In this document: in pieces, positions 25,111 to 34,692 of the stretch
Layout: every line of letters begins with the position of its first letter
Position numbering within the stretch: the first letter of the stretch is position 1
Assembly (NCBI RefSeq): GCF_021390335.1
Contig: NZ_JAJUXK010000007.1
Location: 1-64,000, forward strand
Length of the DNA: 64,000 bases
Reading direction: 5' to 3'
Source: Dyadobacter sp. CY343
Lineage (GTDB): Bacteria > Bacteroidota > Bacteroidia > Cytophagales > Spirosomataceae
Notes under the pieces: generated by a model
The model's input: only the letters and a program-made list of their open reading frames with translations
Database searches by the model: none
What the model was told of the DNA's origin: nothing
Translations under genes and position numbers: made by a program

Positions 25111-28100
25111 CTACACTAATTCTTTTTTCTTACGCGACTGTCTGTCACGGGAATCAGTAAGTGCATCGAATTCTTCTTTCGAACCTACGATCAGACTTTC
25201 GTATTGGCGCATTCCTGTACCGGCCGGGATCAAGTGACCTACGATCACGTTTTCTTTCAAGCCTTTCAGTTCGTCGCGTTTTCCACGAACAGCCGCTTCG
25301 CTCAATACCTTTGTAGTTTCCTGGAACGAAGCCGCAGAAACGAAACTTTCGGTACCCAAAGAAGCTTGCGTAATACCCATCAAAGTAGGTTTCGCAACAG
25401 CTGCCTGCGCATCACGTGCAACGACCAGTTTAAGGTCGCGACGTTTCAAGCTTGAATTTTCGTCACGCAAGCGGCGTACAGAAACGATCATACCAGGTTT
25501 CAGTGTCTCGGAGCTACCAGCATCTTCAACAACTTTCAGATCAAGGATCTTATCGTTTTCTTCACGGAACAAAACGCGGTCAACTGGCTGCATTTCGAGG
25601 AAATTGGTATCTCCTGCATCCAGGATCTCCACTTTCTGCATCATTTGGCGTACGATACATTCGATATGCTTATCGTTGATCTTCACACCTTGCAGACGGT
25701 ATACTTCCTGAATTTCATTTACCAGATATTCCTGAACAGCAGTTGGTCCTTTAATAGAAAGGATATCCGCAGGAGTGATAGCACCGTCAGAAAGCGGGTC
25801 ACCGGCTCTTACAAAGTCACCATCCTGAACCAGAATGTGTTTCGAGAGTGCTACCATGTAGCGACGTTGTGTTCCGTCTCTTGATTCGATATGAATTTCA
25901 CGGTTACCGCGTTTCACACCTCCATAAGAAACTACACCATCGATTTCAGAAACAGTTGCAGGGTTGGAAGGGTTACGTGCTTCGAATAATTCCGTTACAC
26001 GTGGCAGACCTCCCGTAATATCGCGGGTTTTACCAACCACACGAGGGATTTTTGCCAGCGGCTGACCAGCTTTGATCGCTATGCCATTCTTCACAACCAA
26101 ACGCGCTCCAACAGGAAGGTTATAGCCTTTTTCTGTCTGATCTTTCAACAACGTGCTCTTACCTTTTACCACTAATGCAGGGTTTTTGGTTTTATCACGT
26201 GTTTCAATGATCACAGATTCCTGGAAACCGGTTTGCTCATCAAATTCTTCACGATATGTAATACCTTCTTCAATTGCATCGAAAGAAACGTTTCCGGTGA
26301 ATTCAGAAAGGATTACTGCGTGATATGGATCCCAGGTACAAAGTTCTTGTCCCTTCTGAACCTTCTCTCCATCTTTTACCAATAAGTGCGCTCCATAAGG
26401 AACGTTGTTCGAGATCAGCAACTGGCCTGTTTCAGGGTTAGTAATTTTAACCTCTCCTGAACGACCCATTACTACTGTCACCTCATCTCCTTCTGAATTA
26501 ACAGACTGAACCAAACGAAGATCTTCAAAACCGATTACACCATCGAATTTCGCCTTGATGTTCGCTTCAACGGAAATGTTAGAAGCAGTACCACCGACGT
26601 GGAATGTACGAAGTGTCAACTGCGTTCCCGGCTCACCGATTGACTGCGATGCGATTACACCAACAGCTTCACCAATGTTAACCATATGGGCAGAAGCCAA
26701 TGAACGTCCGTAGCATTTCGCACAAACACCATTACGTGTTTCGCAAGTCAATACCGAACGGATCTCAACTGTTTCAATGCTGGTTTCATCAATGTAAGAA
26801 GCGATCTCTTCCGTAATTTCCTGACCAGAAGCCAGGATCATTTCGTTAGACAAAGGATCAAATACATCGTGAACACTCACACGACCCAGGATACGTTCAG
26901 AAAGTGGCTCAACGATATCTTCATTGTCTTTCAAAGCAGAAATTGCAATTCCACGAAGTGATCCGCAATCTGTTTCAATAACAACAACATCTTGTGCTAC
27001 GTCATGGAGACGACGTGTCAGGTAACCCGCATCAGCCGTTTTCAAGGCTGTATCGGCAAGACCTTTACGTGCACCGTGTGTTGAGATAAAGTATTCAAGA
27101 ACGTCCAAACCTTCTTTAAAGTTGGAAAGGATAGGGTTCTCGATGATTTCACCTGCACCACCCGCGATGTTTTTCTGAGGCTTGGCCATAAGACCCCTCA
27201 TTCCACCCAGCTGACGGATCTGCTCGCGCGAACCACGTGCACCTGAGTGCATCATCATATAAATGGAGTTGAATCCGCCCTGGTCAGTTTCCAATTGCTT
27301 CATCAACGTCTCTGTAATGCGTGAGTTAACACGTGTCCAGATATCGATAACCTGGTTGTAACGTTCGTTTTCAGTGATAAGGCCCATCAAGTAGTTGCTC
27401 CAAACGTTTTCCACGTCCAGTTTCGCTTGCTCGATCAGTTTCACTTTTTCGTCCGGTACCATCACGTCGTTCAATCCCATGGACAAACCGCCTTTGAAGG
27501 CCATTTGGAAACCAAGCTCTTTGATTTCATCCAGGAATTGAGCTGTACGGGCAACACCCGCCAGTTTGAATACCAAACCAATGATCTGTTGTAATTTTTT
27601 CTTGGTCAACAGTTCATTGATATAACCTACCTCTGCTGGCACGGCCTGGTTGAACAGGATACGACCGGCAACGGTTTCTACCAATTTTATTTCAAAAGTC
27701 CCGTCGTCATTACGAACACGCAGACGGCACTTGATATTCGCATGTTTCGAAAGTTTGCCTTCGTTGATCGCGATGATAACTTCGTCCGGACCGTAGAAAA
27801 TCATTCCTTCTCCGATAATCGGATATTCAGGAGTGCTTATGCGACCTTTTGTTACATAATACAGACCCAAAACCATGTCTTGTGATGGAACCGTAATCGG
27901 TGCACCATTGGCAGGGTTAAGAATGTTATGTGACGAAAGCATCAACATTGAAGCTTCCAAAACGGCTTCCTGACCCAGTGGTACGTGTACCGCCATCTGG
28001 TCACCGTCAAAGTCAGCGTTGAATGCAGTACAAACCAATGGGTGCAATTGAATCGCTTTTCCTTCGATTAGTTTAGGCTGGAATGCTTGAATACCCAACC

Positions 28101-29433
28101 TGTGCAATGTTGGAGCACGGTTAAGCAGAACAGGGTGTCCTTTCAAAACGTTTTCCAAAATATCCCAGATCACAGGATCTTTACGATCTACGATCTTCTT
28201 CGCTGATTTTACAGTTTTAACAATTCCACGTTCGATCAGCTTACGGATAATGAACGGCTTGAATAATTCTGCCGCCATATCTTTTGGCAAACCGCACTCG
28301 TGCAACTTCAATTCTGGTCCTACAACAATTACCGAACGACCAGAATAATCGACACGCTTACCAAGCAAGTTTTGACGGAAACGTCCTTGCTTACCTTTCA
28401 GCATGTCAGAAAGTGATTTCAATGCACGGTTACCTTCTGAACGCACTGCATTTACTTTACGGCTGTTATCGAAAAGCGAATCTACCGCTTCCTGCAACAT
28501 CCTTTTTTCGTTACGCAAGATCACCTCTGGTGCTTTGATCTCGATCAGACGCTTCAAACGGTTGTTCCGAATGATCACACGACGATAAAGGTCATTCAAA
28601 TCGGAAGTCGCGAAACGACCACCATCCAAAGGCACAAGCGGACGAAGTTCTGGTGGAATAACCGGAACCATCTTGATCACCATCCATTCAGGACGGTTTT
28701 CGATACGTGTATTTGCATCCCGGAATGCTTCAACAACTTTCAGACGCTTTAATGCTTCTGCTTTACGTTGCTGGGAAGTGTCCGTTGCTGCCTGGTGACG
28801 AAGTTCGTATGAAAGCTCATCCAGTTTAATCCGGTTTAAAAGCATTTCAAGCGCATCAGCACCCATTCTCGCGATAAACTTATTTGGATCCGTATCAGGA
28901 AGCATTTGGTTTTCGCGTGGCAACTTGTCGATGATATCCAGATATTCATCTTCGGTCAAGAAATCAAGATAGCCAACGCCGTCTTCTTCCTTGATACCAG
29001 CTTGAACAACTGCATATCGCTCGTAATAAATAATTTGATCCAATTTCTTGGTAGAAAGTCCCAACAGGTAACCGATTTTGTTCGGTAAGCTGCGGAAATA
29101 CCAGATATGCGCAACTGGAACCACCAATTCAATGTGGCCCATACGCTCACGACGCACCTTTTTCTCAGTAACTTCTACACCACAACGGTCGCAGATGATT
29201 CCTTTGTAACGGATACGTTTGTATTTCCCACAATGACATTCCCAGTCCTTCACAGGTCCGAAGATTCTTTCGCAGAATAATCCGCCCATCTCCGGCTTGT
29301 AAGTCCGGTAGTTGATGGTTTCAGGCTGGGTTACTTCACCGAATGAGCTCTCAAGGATAGACTCAGGTGAAGCCAGACTGATCGTCATTCTGGAAAAATC
29401 ACTATTAAGTTTTTTGTTCTTTTTGAAAGACAT
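25111..29433 (-). CDS. rpoC: DNA-directed RNA polymerase subunit beta'
   Basis: 1440 aa, the usual length for Bacteroidota. The N-terminal zinc-binding site uses C66, C68, C81 and C84 (ECHCGK...CDRC). The catalytic Mg-binding motif NADFDGD is at 472-478. The second zinc site is at CETRNGVCAKCYGRS (about residue 890), and the trigger-loop/bridge-helix region (GEPGTQLTLRTFHVGGTAS) is intact. The C-terminus is lysine/arginine-rich (RDRQSRKKKELV). It is the last gene of the tuf-secE-nusG-rpl-rpoBC block; it follows rpoB after 79 bp, a gap that contains a stable GAAA-tetraloop hairpin. Confidence 0.99.
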   Translation of the reverse strand: MSFKKNKKLNSDFSRMTISLASPESILESSFGEVTQPETINYRTYKPEMGGLFCERIFGPVKDWECHCGKYKRIRYKGIICDRCGVEVTEKKVRRERMGHIELVVPVAHIWYFRSLPNKIGYLLGLSTKKLDQIIYYERYAVVQAGIKEEDGVGYLDFLTEDEYLDIIDKLPRENQMLPDTDPNKFIARMGADALEMLLNRIKLDELSYELRHQAATDTSQQRKAEALKRLKVVEAFRDANTRIENRPEWMVIKMVPVIPPELRPLVPLDGGRFATSDLNDLYRRVIIRNNRLKRLIEIKAPEVILRNEKRMLQEAVDSLFDNSRKVNAVRSEGNRALKSLSDMLKGKQGRFRQNLLGKRVDYSGRSVIVVGPELKLHECGLPKDMAAELFKPFIIRKLIERGIVKTVKSAKKIVDRKDPVIWDILENVLKGHPVLLNRAPTLHRLGIQAFQPKLIEGKAIQLHPLVCTAFNADFDGDQMAVHVPLGQEAVLEASMLMLSSHNILNPANGAPITVPSQDMVLGLYYVTKGRISTPEYPIIGEGMIFYGPDEVIIAINEGKLSKHANIKCRLRVRNDDGTFEIKLVETVAGRILFNQAVPAEVGYINELLTKKKLQQIIGLVFKLAGVARTAQFLDEIKELGFQMAFKGGLSMGLNDVMVPDEKVKLIEQAKLDVENVWSNYLMGLITENERYNQVIDIWTRVNSRITETLMKQLETDQGGFNSIYMMMHSGARGSREQIRQLGGMRGLMAKPQKNIAGGAGEIIENPILSNFKEGLDVLEYFISTHGARKGLADTALKTADAGYLTRRLHDVAQDVVVIETDCGSLRGIAISALKDNEDIVEPLSERILGRVSVHDVFDPLSNEMILASGQEITEEIASYIDETSIETVEIRSVLTCETRNGVCAKCYGRSLASAHMVNIGEAVGVIASQSIGEPGTQLTLRTFHVGGTASNISVEANIKAKFDGVIGFEDLRLVQSVNSEGDEVTVVMGRSGEVKITNPETGQLLISNNVPYGAHLLVKDGEKVQKGQELCTWDPYHAVILSEFTGNVSFDAIEEGITYREEFDEQTGFQESVIIETRDKTKNPALVVKGKSTLLKDQTEKGYNLPVGARLVVKNGIAIKAGQPLAKIPRVVGKTRDITGGLPRVTELFEARNPSNPATVSEIDGVVSYGGVKRGNREIHIESRDGTQRRYMVALSKHILVQDGDFVRAGDPLSDGAITPADILSIKGPTAVQEYLVNEIQEVYRLQGVKINDKHIECIVRQMMQKVEILDAGDTNFLEMQPVDRVLFREENDKILDLKVVEDAGSSETLKPGMIVSVRRLRDENSSLKRRDLKLVVARDAQAAVAKPTLMGITQASLGTESFVSAASFQETTKVLSEAAVRGKRDELKGLKENVIVGHLIPAGTGMRQYESLIVGSKEEFDALTDSRDRQSRKKKELV

Positions 29434-29481
29434 AATTAAAAAGTCGTTTGTCTGTTAGTCGAAACTCAATTGATTTCATTA

Positions 29482-29501
29482 TGGCGCGGTTTCCCGCGCC
29501 A
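29482..29501 (-). other. GAAA-tetraloop hairpin between rpoB and rpoC
   Basis: On the minus strand TGGCGCGG-GAAA-CCGCGCCA forms a perfect 8-bp stem capped by a GNRA tetraloop. There is no U tract, so it is not an intrinsic terminator. In the mRNA it falls 11 nt after the rpoB stop; a role in mRNA processing or protection is possible. Confidence 0.7.
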
Positions 29502-29512
29502 ACGACTAAATA

Positions 29513-32500
29513 TTAGTCCAGTGTAATCTCCAATGCTAATCCACGAAGCTCGTGAACAAGTACGTTGAATGACTCCGGAATATTTGGTTTCGGAAGGTTT
29601 TCACCTTTCACGATTGCTTCATATGCTTTGGCACGACCCACCACGTCATCAGATTTAACGGTAAGGATTTCCTGAAGAATGTGAGATGCACCGAATGCTT
29701 CAAGCGCCCACACTTCCATTTCTCCAAAACGCTGACCTCCGAATTGTGCTTTACCACCAAGCGGTTGCTGCGTGATGAGTGAGTATGGCCCGATAGAACG
29801 CGCGTGCATCTTATCGTCAACCAAGTGACCCAGCTTCATCATGTACATCAAACCAACTGTAATTGGCTGATCGAAACGCTCTCCGCTCAAACCGTTGTAA
29901 AGGAATGTACGTCCCCAGTCTGGCAAACCAGCTTCTTTCAACTCAGCCGCAACTTCTGCTTCCGTAGCTCCATCGAAGATCGGAGTAGCATAGCGACGAC
30001 CCAATTTTAGACCAGCCCAGGCAAGAATGGTTTCATATATCTGACCAATGTTCATACGTGAAGGCACCCCAAGTGGGTTCAACACGATATCCATTGGTGT
30101 TCCGTCTTCAAGGAATGGCATATCTTCATCACGAACAATACGGGCAACAACCCCTTTGTTACCGTGACGACCTGCCATTTTATCCCCAACTTTCAATTTA
30201 CGTTTCTTAGCGATGTATACTTTCGCCAATTTCACGATTCCAGCTGGAAGCTCATCACCTACTTCAAGCGCGAAACGATCGCGTTTAAAACGACCCATAA
30301 TTTCACTTCTTGCATTCAGGTAATTTTTCAGTACCAATGAAACCTGGCGGTTAGTATCTGCATCTTCTGTCCAAGAATCGGTCAATACATCTCCAATAAG
30401 GTTAACTTCCTCCGGAACTGCATATTGGCTTTCATCGCGGTAAGGGTTGTTTGCAGGGAACAAGTTCTCAGAGATATTTCTCACGTTAAACTTCATTCCT
30501 TTGCTGATCAACTCATCACCGAATTTGTGCTTAACTCCCTGAGTTGTTTTTCCGTCAGTAAGCTGAACAAGTTTGTCAACAATCCTTCCACGTAAAGCAG
30601 TTAGATCACGACCATACTTTTTCATTAACAGACGCAGTTCGTCTTTGTGTTTCGCACGCTCTTCCTTTGTAGGGCGAGAGAAAAGCTTGGTATCGATAAC
30701 GACACCTTTCATTGATGGCGGCGCCTTTTTCGAAGCATCCTTTACATCACCAGCTTTGTCACCAAAGATCGCACGAAGTAACTTTTCTTCCGGAGTTGGA
30801 TCAGACTCTCCTTTTGGAGTGATCTTACCTATAAGTATATCCCCTTCTTTTACTTCTGTACCAACCTGAACAATACCATTTTCATCCAAATTCTTAACCG
30901 TTTCCTCGCTTACGTTTGGAATCTCAGCAGTTAATTCTTCTTCACCACGTTTTGTATCACGAACTTCAAGCTCGAATTCTTCAATGTGAATAGATGTGAA
31001 GATATCTTCACGTACCACTTTCTCAGAAATTACGATCGCATCCTCGAAGTTGTATCCCTGCCAAGGCATGAACGCAACCAACAAGTTACGACCTAGCGCA
31101 AGTTCTCCACCTTCTGTACCATAACCCTGGCAAAGCGCCTCTCCCTTCTTCACTTTTTGACCTTTCAAAACCATTGGTTGAAGGTTCAGACAAGTGTCCT
31201 GGTTGGTTCGACGGAATTTAACGAGATCATAAGAAACGCTATCTTCAATAAAGCTTACCAGACGATCTTCTTCTGTTCTATCGTATTTGACAACAATTTT
31301 CTTAGCGTCAACAAATTCGATTACACCGTCACCTTCCGCCACAACCAATGCACGTGAATCCATTGCAACACGTTTTTCAAGGCCAGTTCCTACGATTGGC
31401 GCTTGTGGGCGCAGCAAAGGAACACCTTGACGCTGCATGTTCGATCCCATCAACGCACGGTTCGCATCATCATGTTCCAGGAATGGAATAAGTGAAGCTG
31501 CCACGGAAACAATCTGATTTGCAGCAACGTCCATATAAGATGCCTGAGATGGATCAACCATCGGGAAGTCACCTTCGAAACGGGTCTTAATTTTCTCAAC
31601 CGTAAAGTTTCCTTCTTTATCGACAGACGCGTTGGCTTGTGCGATGTATTTGGAATCTTCTTCTTCGGCAGTCATATATATCAGCTCATCGGTCAGCTTA
31701 CCTGCGCCATCAATGACACGGTAAGGAGTTTCGATAAAGCCCATTCCATTTACTTTGGCAAATACGCAAAGAGATGAAATCAAACCAATGTTTGGACCTT
31801 CCGGCGTTTCAATCGTACAAAGACGACCATAGTGCGTGTAGTGAACGTCACGAACCTCAAAGCCCGCTCTTTCACGTGAAAGACCACCAGGCCCAAGAGC
31901 AGACATACGACGTTTGTGCGTAATCTCAGCCAATGGATTGGTTTGATCCATAAATTGAGAAAGCTGGTTGGTACCAAAGAATGAGTTGATAACAGAAGAA
32001 AGCGTACGAGCATTGATCAAATCAACGGGCTTGAAATCTTCATTATCACGTACATTCATACGTTCCTTAATGGTACGCGCCATACGCGCAAGACCTACAC
32101 CAAACTGAGCATAAAGCTGCTCGCCTACTGTACGCACACGACGGTTTGACAAGTGGTCAATATCATCGACAACCGCTTTTGCATTGATCAGACCGATCAG
32201 ATACTTCACGATTGAAACAATATCACCGGTAGTCAAAACGCGAACGTCAAGACTTGTGTCAGATCCCAATTTCTTGTTGATCCTGTAACGGCCAACATCA
32301 CCAAGGTCATAACGTTTGTCACTGAAGAACAAGCTCTGGATAACATCGCGAGCAGTTTGTTCGTCCGGTGCCTCAGCATTACGCAATTGGCGGTAAATTT
32401 GCTCAACTGCCTCTTTATCAGAGTTTGAGCTATCTTTTTGCAGCGTATTGTAGATAATATTATAATCCGCCACATTCATATCTTCTTTATGAAGAATCAC

Positions 32501-33376
32501 TGATTTCTGACCTGATTCCGTGATTACATCAATGTCATCGGCAGAAATAGTCGAATCTCTTTCCAGCAAAACTTCATTACGCTGAATAGAAACTACTTCA
32601 CCAGTATCTTCATCTACGAAATCCTCAGTCCAGGTGCGAAGTACCCTCGCAGCTAATCTTCTGCCGACCGCTTTTTTCAGGTTAGCAGGAGTCGCACTGA
32701 TTTCCTCTGACAACCCAAATAAGTCAAGGATATCTTTATCAGAGCCAAAACCTATTGCCCTCAAAAGCGTAGTAACCGGGAATTTTTTCTTACGGTCAAT
32801 GTAAGCGTACATCACATTATTCACGTCGGTCGAGAACTCGATCCACGATCCTTTGAATGGAATAATACGTGCAGAATATAATTTAGAGCCATTTGTGTGC
32901 TTGCTCATCGAGAAGAACACACCTGGCGAACGGTGAAGCTGAGAAACGATTACACGCTCAGCACCATTGATTACAAATGAACCCCTTTCGGTCATGTAAG
33001 GAATGTTTCCTAGGAAAACTTCCTGTTCAATGGTTTCAAATTCTTCGTGATCTGCGTCGTTACAAATCAGCCGTAACTTCGCTTTAAGCGGAACCGCATA
33101 AGTAAGTCCGCGATCGATGGATTCATCAACAGAGTATTTTGGTGGTTCAAGAAGATAATCAATGAACTCCAAAACGAAATTGTCGCGTGAATCGGCAATT
33201 GGAAAGTTTTCAGCGAAAACTTTGTACAATCCTTCCCCTGAACGGTCTTCAACCGATGTATCCAAACTGAAAAAATCCCGGAACGACTGTACCTGGATTC
33301 CTAGCAGATCCGGATAATCGATAATCTGATTAATCCTCGAGAAATTTTTTCTAGGTGTTGCTTTAATTGTAGCCAA
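29513..33376 (-). CDS. rpoB: DNA-directed RNA polymerase subunit beta
   Basis: 1287 aa with full RpoB colinearity: N-terminal YPDLLGIQVQSFRDFFSLD, the rifampicin region around FFGTNQLSQFMDQTNPLAEITHKRR (wild-type-like residues), GEGALCQGYGTEGGEL-type region near KVKKGEALCQGYGT, and the C-terminal GKAQFGGQRFGEMEVWALEAFGA. The start codon appears to be TTG (complement of 33374-33376): the peptide MATIKATPRKNF fits the family N-terminus, and no in-frame ATG or GTG occurs nearby. A 312-bp structured spacer separates it from rplL. Same operon as rpoC. Confidence 0.98.
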   Translation of the reverse strand: MATIKATPRKNFSRINQIIDYPDLLGIQVQSFRDFFSLDTSVEDRSGEGLYKVFAENFPIADSRDNFVLEFIDYLLEPPKYSVDESIDRGLTYAVPLKAKLRLICNDADHEEFETIEQEVFLGNIPYMTERGSFVINGAERVIVSQLHRSPGVFFSMSKHTNGSKLYSARIIPFKGSWIEFSTDVNNVMYAYIDRKKKFPVTTLLRAIGFGSDKDILDLFGLSEEISATPANLKKAVGRRLAARVLRTWTEDFVDEDTGEVVSIQRNEVLLERDSTISADDIDVITESGQKSVILHKEDMNVADYNIIYNTLQKDSSNSDKEAVEQIYRQLRNAEAPDEQTARDVIQSLFFSDKRYDLGDVGRYRINKKLGSDTSLDVRVLTTGDIVSIVKYLIGLINAKAVVDDIDHLSNRRVRTVGEQLYAQFGVGLARMARTIKERMNVRDNEDFKPVDLINARTLSSVINSFFGTNQLSQFMDQTNPLAEITHKRRMSALGPGGLSRERAGFEVRDVHYTHYGRLCTIETPEGPNIGLISSLCVFAKVNGMGFIETPYRVIDGAGKLTDELIYMTAEEEDSKYIAQANASVDKEGNFTVEKIKTRFEGDFPMVDPSQASYMDVAANQIVSVAASLIPFLEHDDANRALMGSNMQRQGVPLLRPQAPIVGTGLEKRVAMDSRALVVAEGDGVIEFVDAKKIVVKYDRTEEDRLVSFIEDSVSYDLVKFRRTNQDTCLNLQPMVLKGQKVKKGEALCQGYGTEGGELALGRNLLVAFMPWQGYNFEDAIVISEKVVREDIFTSIHIEEFELEVRDTKRGEEELTAEIPNVSEETVKNLDENGIVQVGTEVKEGDILIGKITPKGESDPTPEEKLLRAIFGDKAGDVKDASKKAPPSMKGVVIDTKLFSRPTKEERAKHKDELRLLMKKYGRDLTALRGRIVDKLVQLTDGKTTQGVKHKFGDELISKGMKFNVRNISENLFPANNPYRDESQYAVPEEVNLIGDVLTDSWTEDADTNRQVSLVLKNYLNARSEIMGRFKRDRFALEVGDELPAGIVKLAKVYIAKKRKLKVGDKMAGRHGNKGVVARIVRDEDMPFLEDGTPMDIVLNPLGVPSRMNIGQIYETILAWAGLKLGRRYATPIFDGATEAEVAAELKEAGLPDWGRTFLYNGLSGERFDQPITVGLMYMMKLGHLVDDKMHARSIGPYSLITQQPLGGKAQFGGQRFGEMEVWALEAFGASHILQEILTVKSDDVVGRAKAYEAIVKGENLPKPNIPESFNVLVHELRGLALEITLD

Positions 33377-33688
33377 GGCTATGTCTGATTTGGGTTAGAA
33401 GAAAAACCGGTACGCCGACTGTTCAATGCGTCCGGTATTAATTAGTTTTAAACCTAATCTAATGCCTCGTAGAAGAATAAATAACCGCCCCTTTTCTATC
33501 TTTTCTACGAGTAAAGAAGTGTTTCGGGCAGATCATTGAAGAAGTAAGGTGACTGCGATATGAATAAGCAGGGCCTTCTATTACAAACGAAAAAAAAAGC
33601 ATTTTCGTTTGGTAAAACACAAAATAGGAATAGACCTGACGATTGTCAGGCCTATTCCTTAAATTATAAGTTAATGCAGCAAAGCAAA
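33377..33688 (-). promoter_or_regulatory. Structured rplL-rpoB spacer, possible rpoBC leader/attenuator
   Basis: This 312-bp gap holds no gene. In RNA order it contains four hairpins: AGGAATAG-G-CCTGAC with its complement (33626-33659, 14 paired bases, one mismatch, then a weak U tract); CAAACGAAAA/TTTTCGTTTG (33584-33611, perfect 10 bp); CTCGTAGAA/TTCTACGAG (33466-33511, perfect 9 bp); and ACCGGACGC/GCGT-A-CCGGT (33406-33436, one bulge), which ends about 30 nt before the rpoB start. The first hairpin is the likely partial terminator that sets the ribosomal-protein to polymerase ratio, as the rplL-rpoB attenuator does in E. coli; the others are unexplained. Confidence 0.65.
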
Positions 33689-34075
33689 TTACTTCACTTC
33701 AACTTCTGCACCTGCTTCTTCAAGTTGTTTTTTCAAAGCTTCCGCTTCGTCTTTTGCAACTCCTTCTTTAACAGGTTTTGGAGCGCCGTCAACTAGTTCT
33801 TTCGCTTCTTTCAGTCCAAGACCAGTAAGGTCTTTAACCAATTTCACAACAGCAAGTTTGCTTGCGCCAGCTGCTTTCAAGATTACATCAAAAGATGTCT
33901 TCTCTTCAGCAACAGGAGCATCCGAACCACCGCCACCAGCAGGACCTGCAACCATAACTGCACCAGCAGCAGCAGGCTCAATACCGTACTCGTCTTTAAG
34001 AATTGTAGCCAATTCGTTCACTTCTTTAACCGTAAGGTTAACAAGCTGTTCTGCGAAAGCTTTCAAATCTGCCAT
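33689..34075 (-). CDS. rplL: 50S ribosomal protein L7/L12
   Basis: 128 aa. N-terminal dimerisation helices (MADLKAFAEQLVNLTVKEVNELATILKDEYGI), an Ala/Gly/Val-rich hinge (AAAGAVMVAGPAGGGG, about 36-51), and the C-terminal factor-binding domain (EEKTSFDVILKAAGASKLAVVKLVK...GLGLKEAKELVDGAPKPVKEG). Forms the stalk that recruits translation GTPases. It follows rplJ after 85 bp containing a small AGCCA-GGCT-TGGCT hairpin. A terminator-like hairpin follows, which may raise L7/L12 output over RpoB, matching its multi-copy stoichiometry. Confidence 0.99.
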   Translation of the reverse strand: MADLKAFAEQLVNLTVKEVNELATILKDEYGIEPAAAGAVMVAGPAGGGGSDAPVAEEKTSFDVILKAAGASKLAVVKLVKDLTGLGLKEAKELVDGAPKPVKEGVAKDEAEALKKQLEEAGAEVEVK

Positions 34076-34160
34076 TTTTATTTAGATTTTTTGATTATAC
34101 AATAAGATGATTTTAAAGCTCTGTTTTATTAAACCCGGAGAGCCAAGCCTGGCTATTTAA

Positions 34161-34691
34161 TTAGTCTTCTTTTTCAGACAAAGTCTTAAGAATACCAGCC
34201 AATTTGTTTCCACCGCTTTGAAGGGCGCCGATAACATTTTTAGCAGGTGATTGCAACAATCCAATTATTTCTCCGATCATTTCTTGTTTTGATTTCAGAG
34301 AAATAAGAACGTCAAGCTGGCTTTCACCAACAAAAACCGCAGTATCAACAGAAGCTCCTTTAAATTTAAGCTTATCGCTACCTGATTTTTTCTTGAATTC
34401 TTTAATCAATTGTGCAGGTACTTTGCCTGACTCCGGGTGAAACATTACTCCAGAAAATCCTTTCAACACTTCGTCGAATGAGGAATAGTCTGTATCTAAC
34501 GTTTCTAGCGCTTTTCTTATCAATGTATTCTTAACAACACGATACTCAATTCCACGCTCAAAGCATAAGCCTCTAAGCTGGTTTACTTCGCCAACAGACA
34601 TTCCGTTCGCGCTTGTAATATAGAAGTATGGAGTGCTAGCGAATTTTTGACTTAATTCGTCTATAATTACTGCTTTCTCTTCCCGTGTCAT
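34161..34691 (-). CDS. rplJ: 50S ribosomal protein L10
   Basis: 176 aa from the ATG at 34691 (MTREEKAVIIDELSQKF), which lies one base after the rplA stop; the longer frame to 34730 overlaps rplA and is not needed. N-terminal rRNA-binding domain (residues 1-130, with GLCFERGIEYRVVKNTLIRKAL) and the C-terminal helix that carries L7/L12 dimers (NVIGALQSGGNKLAGILKTLSEKED). Because the rplA-rplJ junction is tight, there is no room for an E. coli-type L10 leader directly before the gene. Confidence 0.98.
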   Translation of the reverse strand: MTREEKAVIIDELSQKFASTPYFYITSANGMSVGEVNQLRGLCFERGIEYRVVKNTLIRKALETLDTDYSSFDEVLKGFSGVMFHPESGKVPAQLIKEFKKKSGSDKLKFKGASVDTAVFVGESQLDVLISLKSKQEMIGEIIGLLQSPAKNVIGALQSGGNKLAGILKTLSEKED

Positions 34692-34692
34692 A

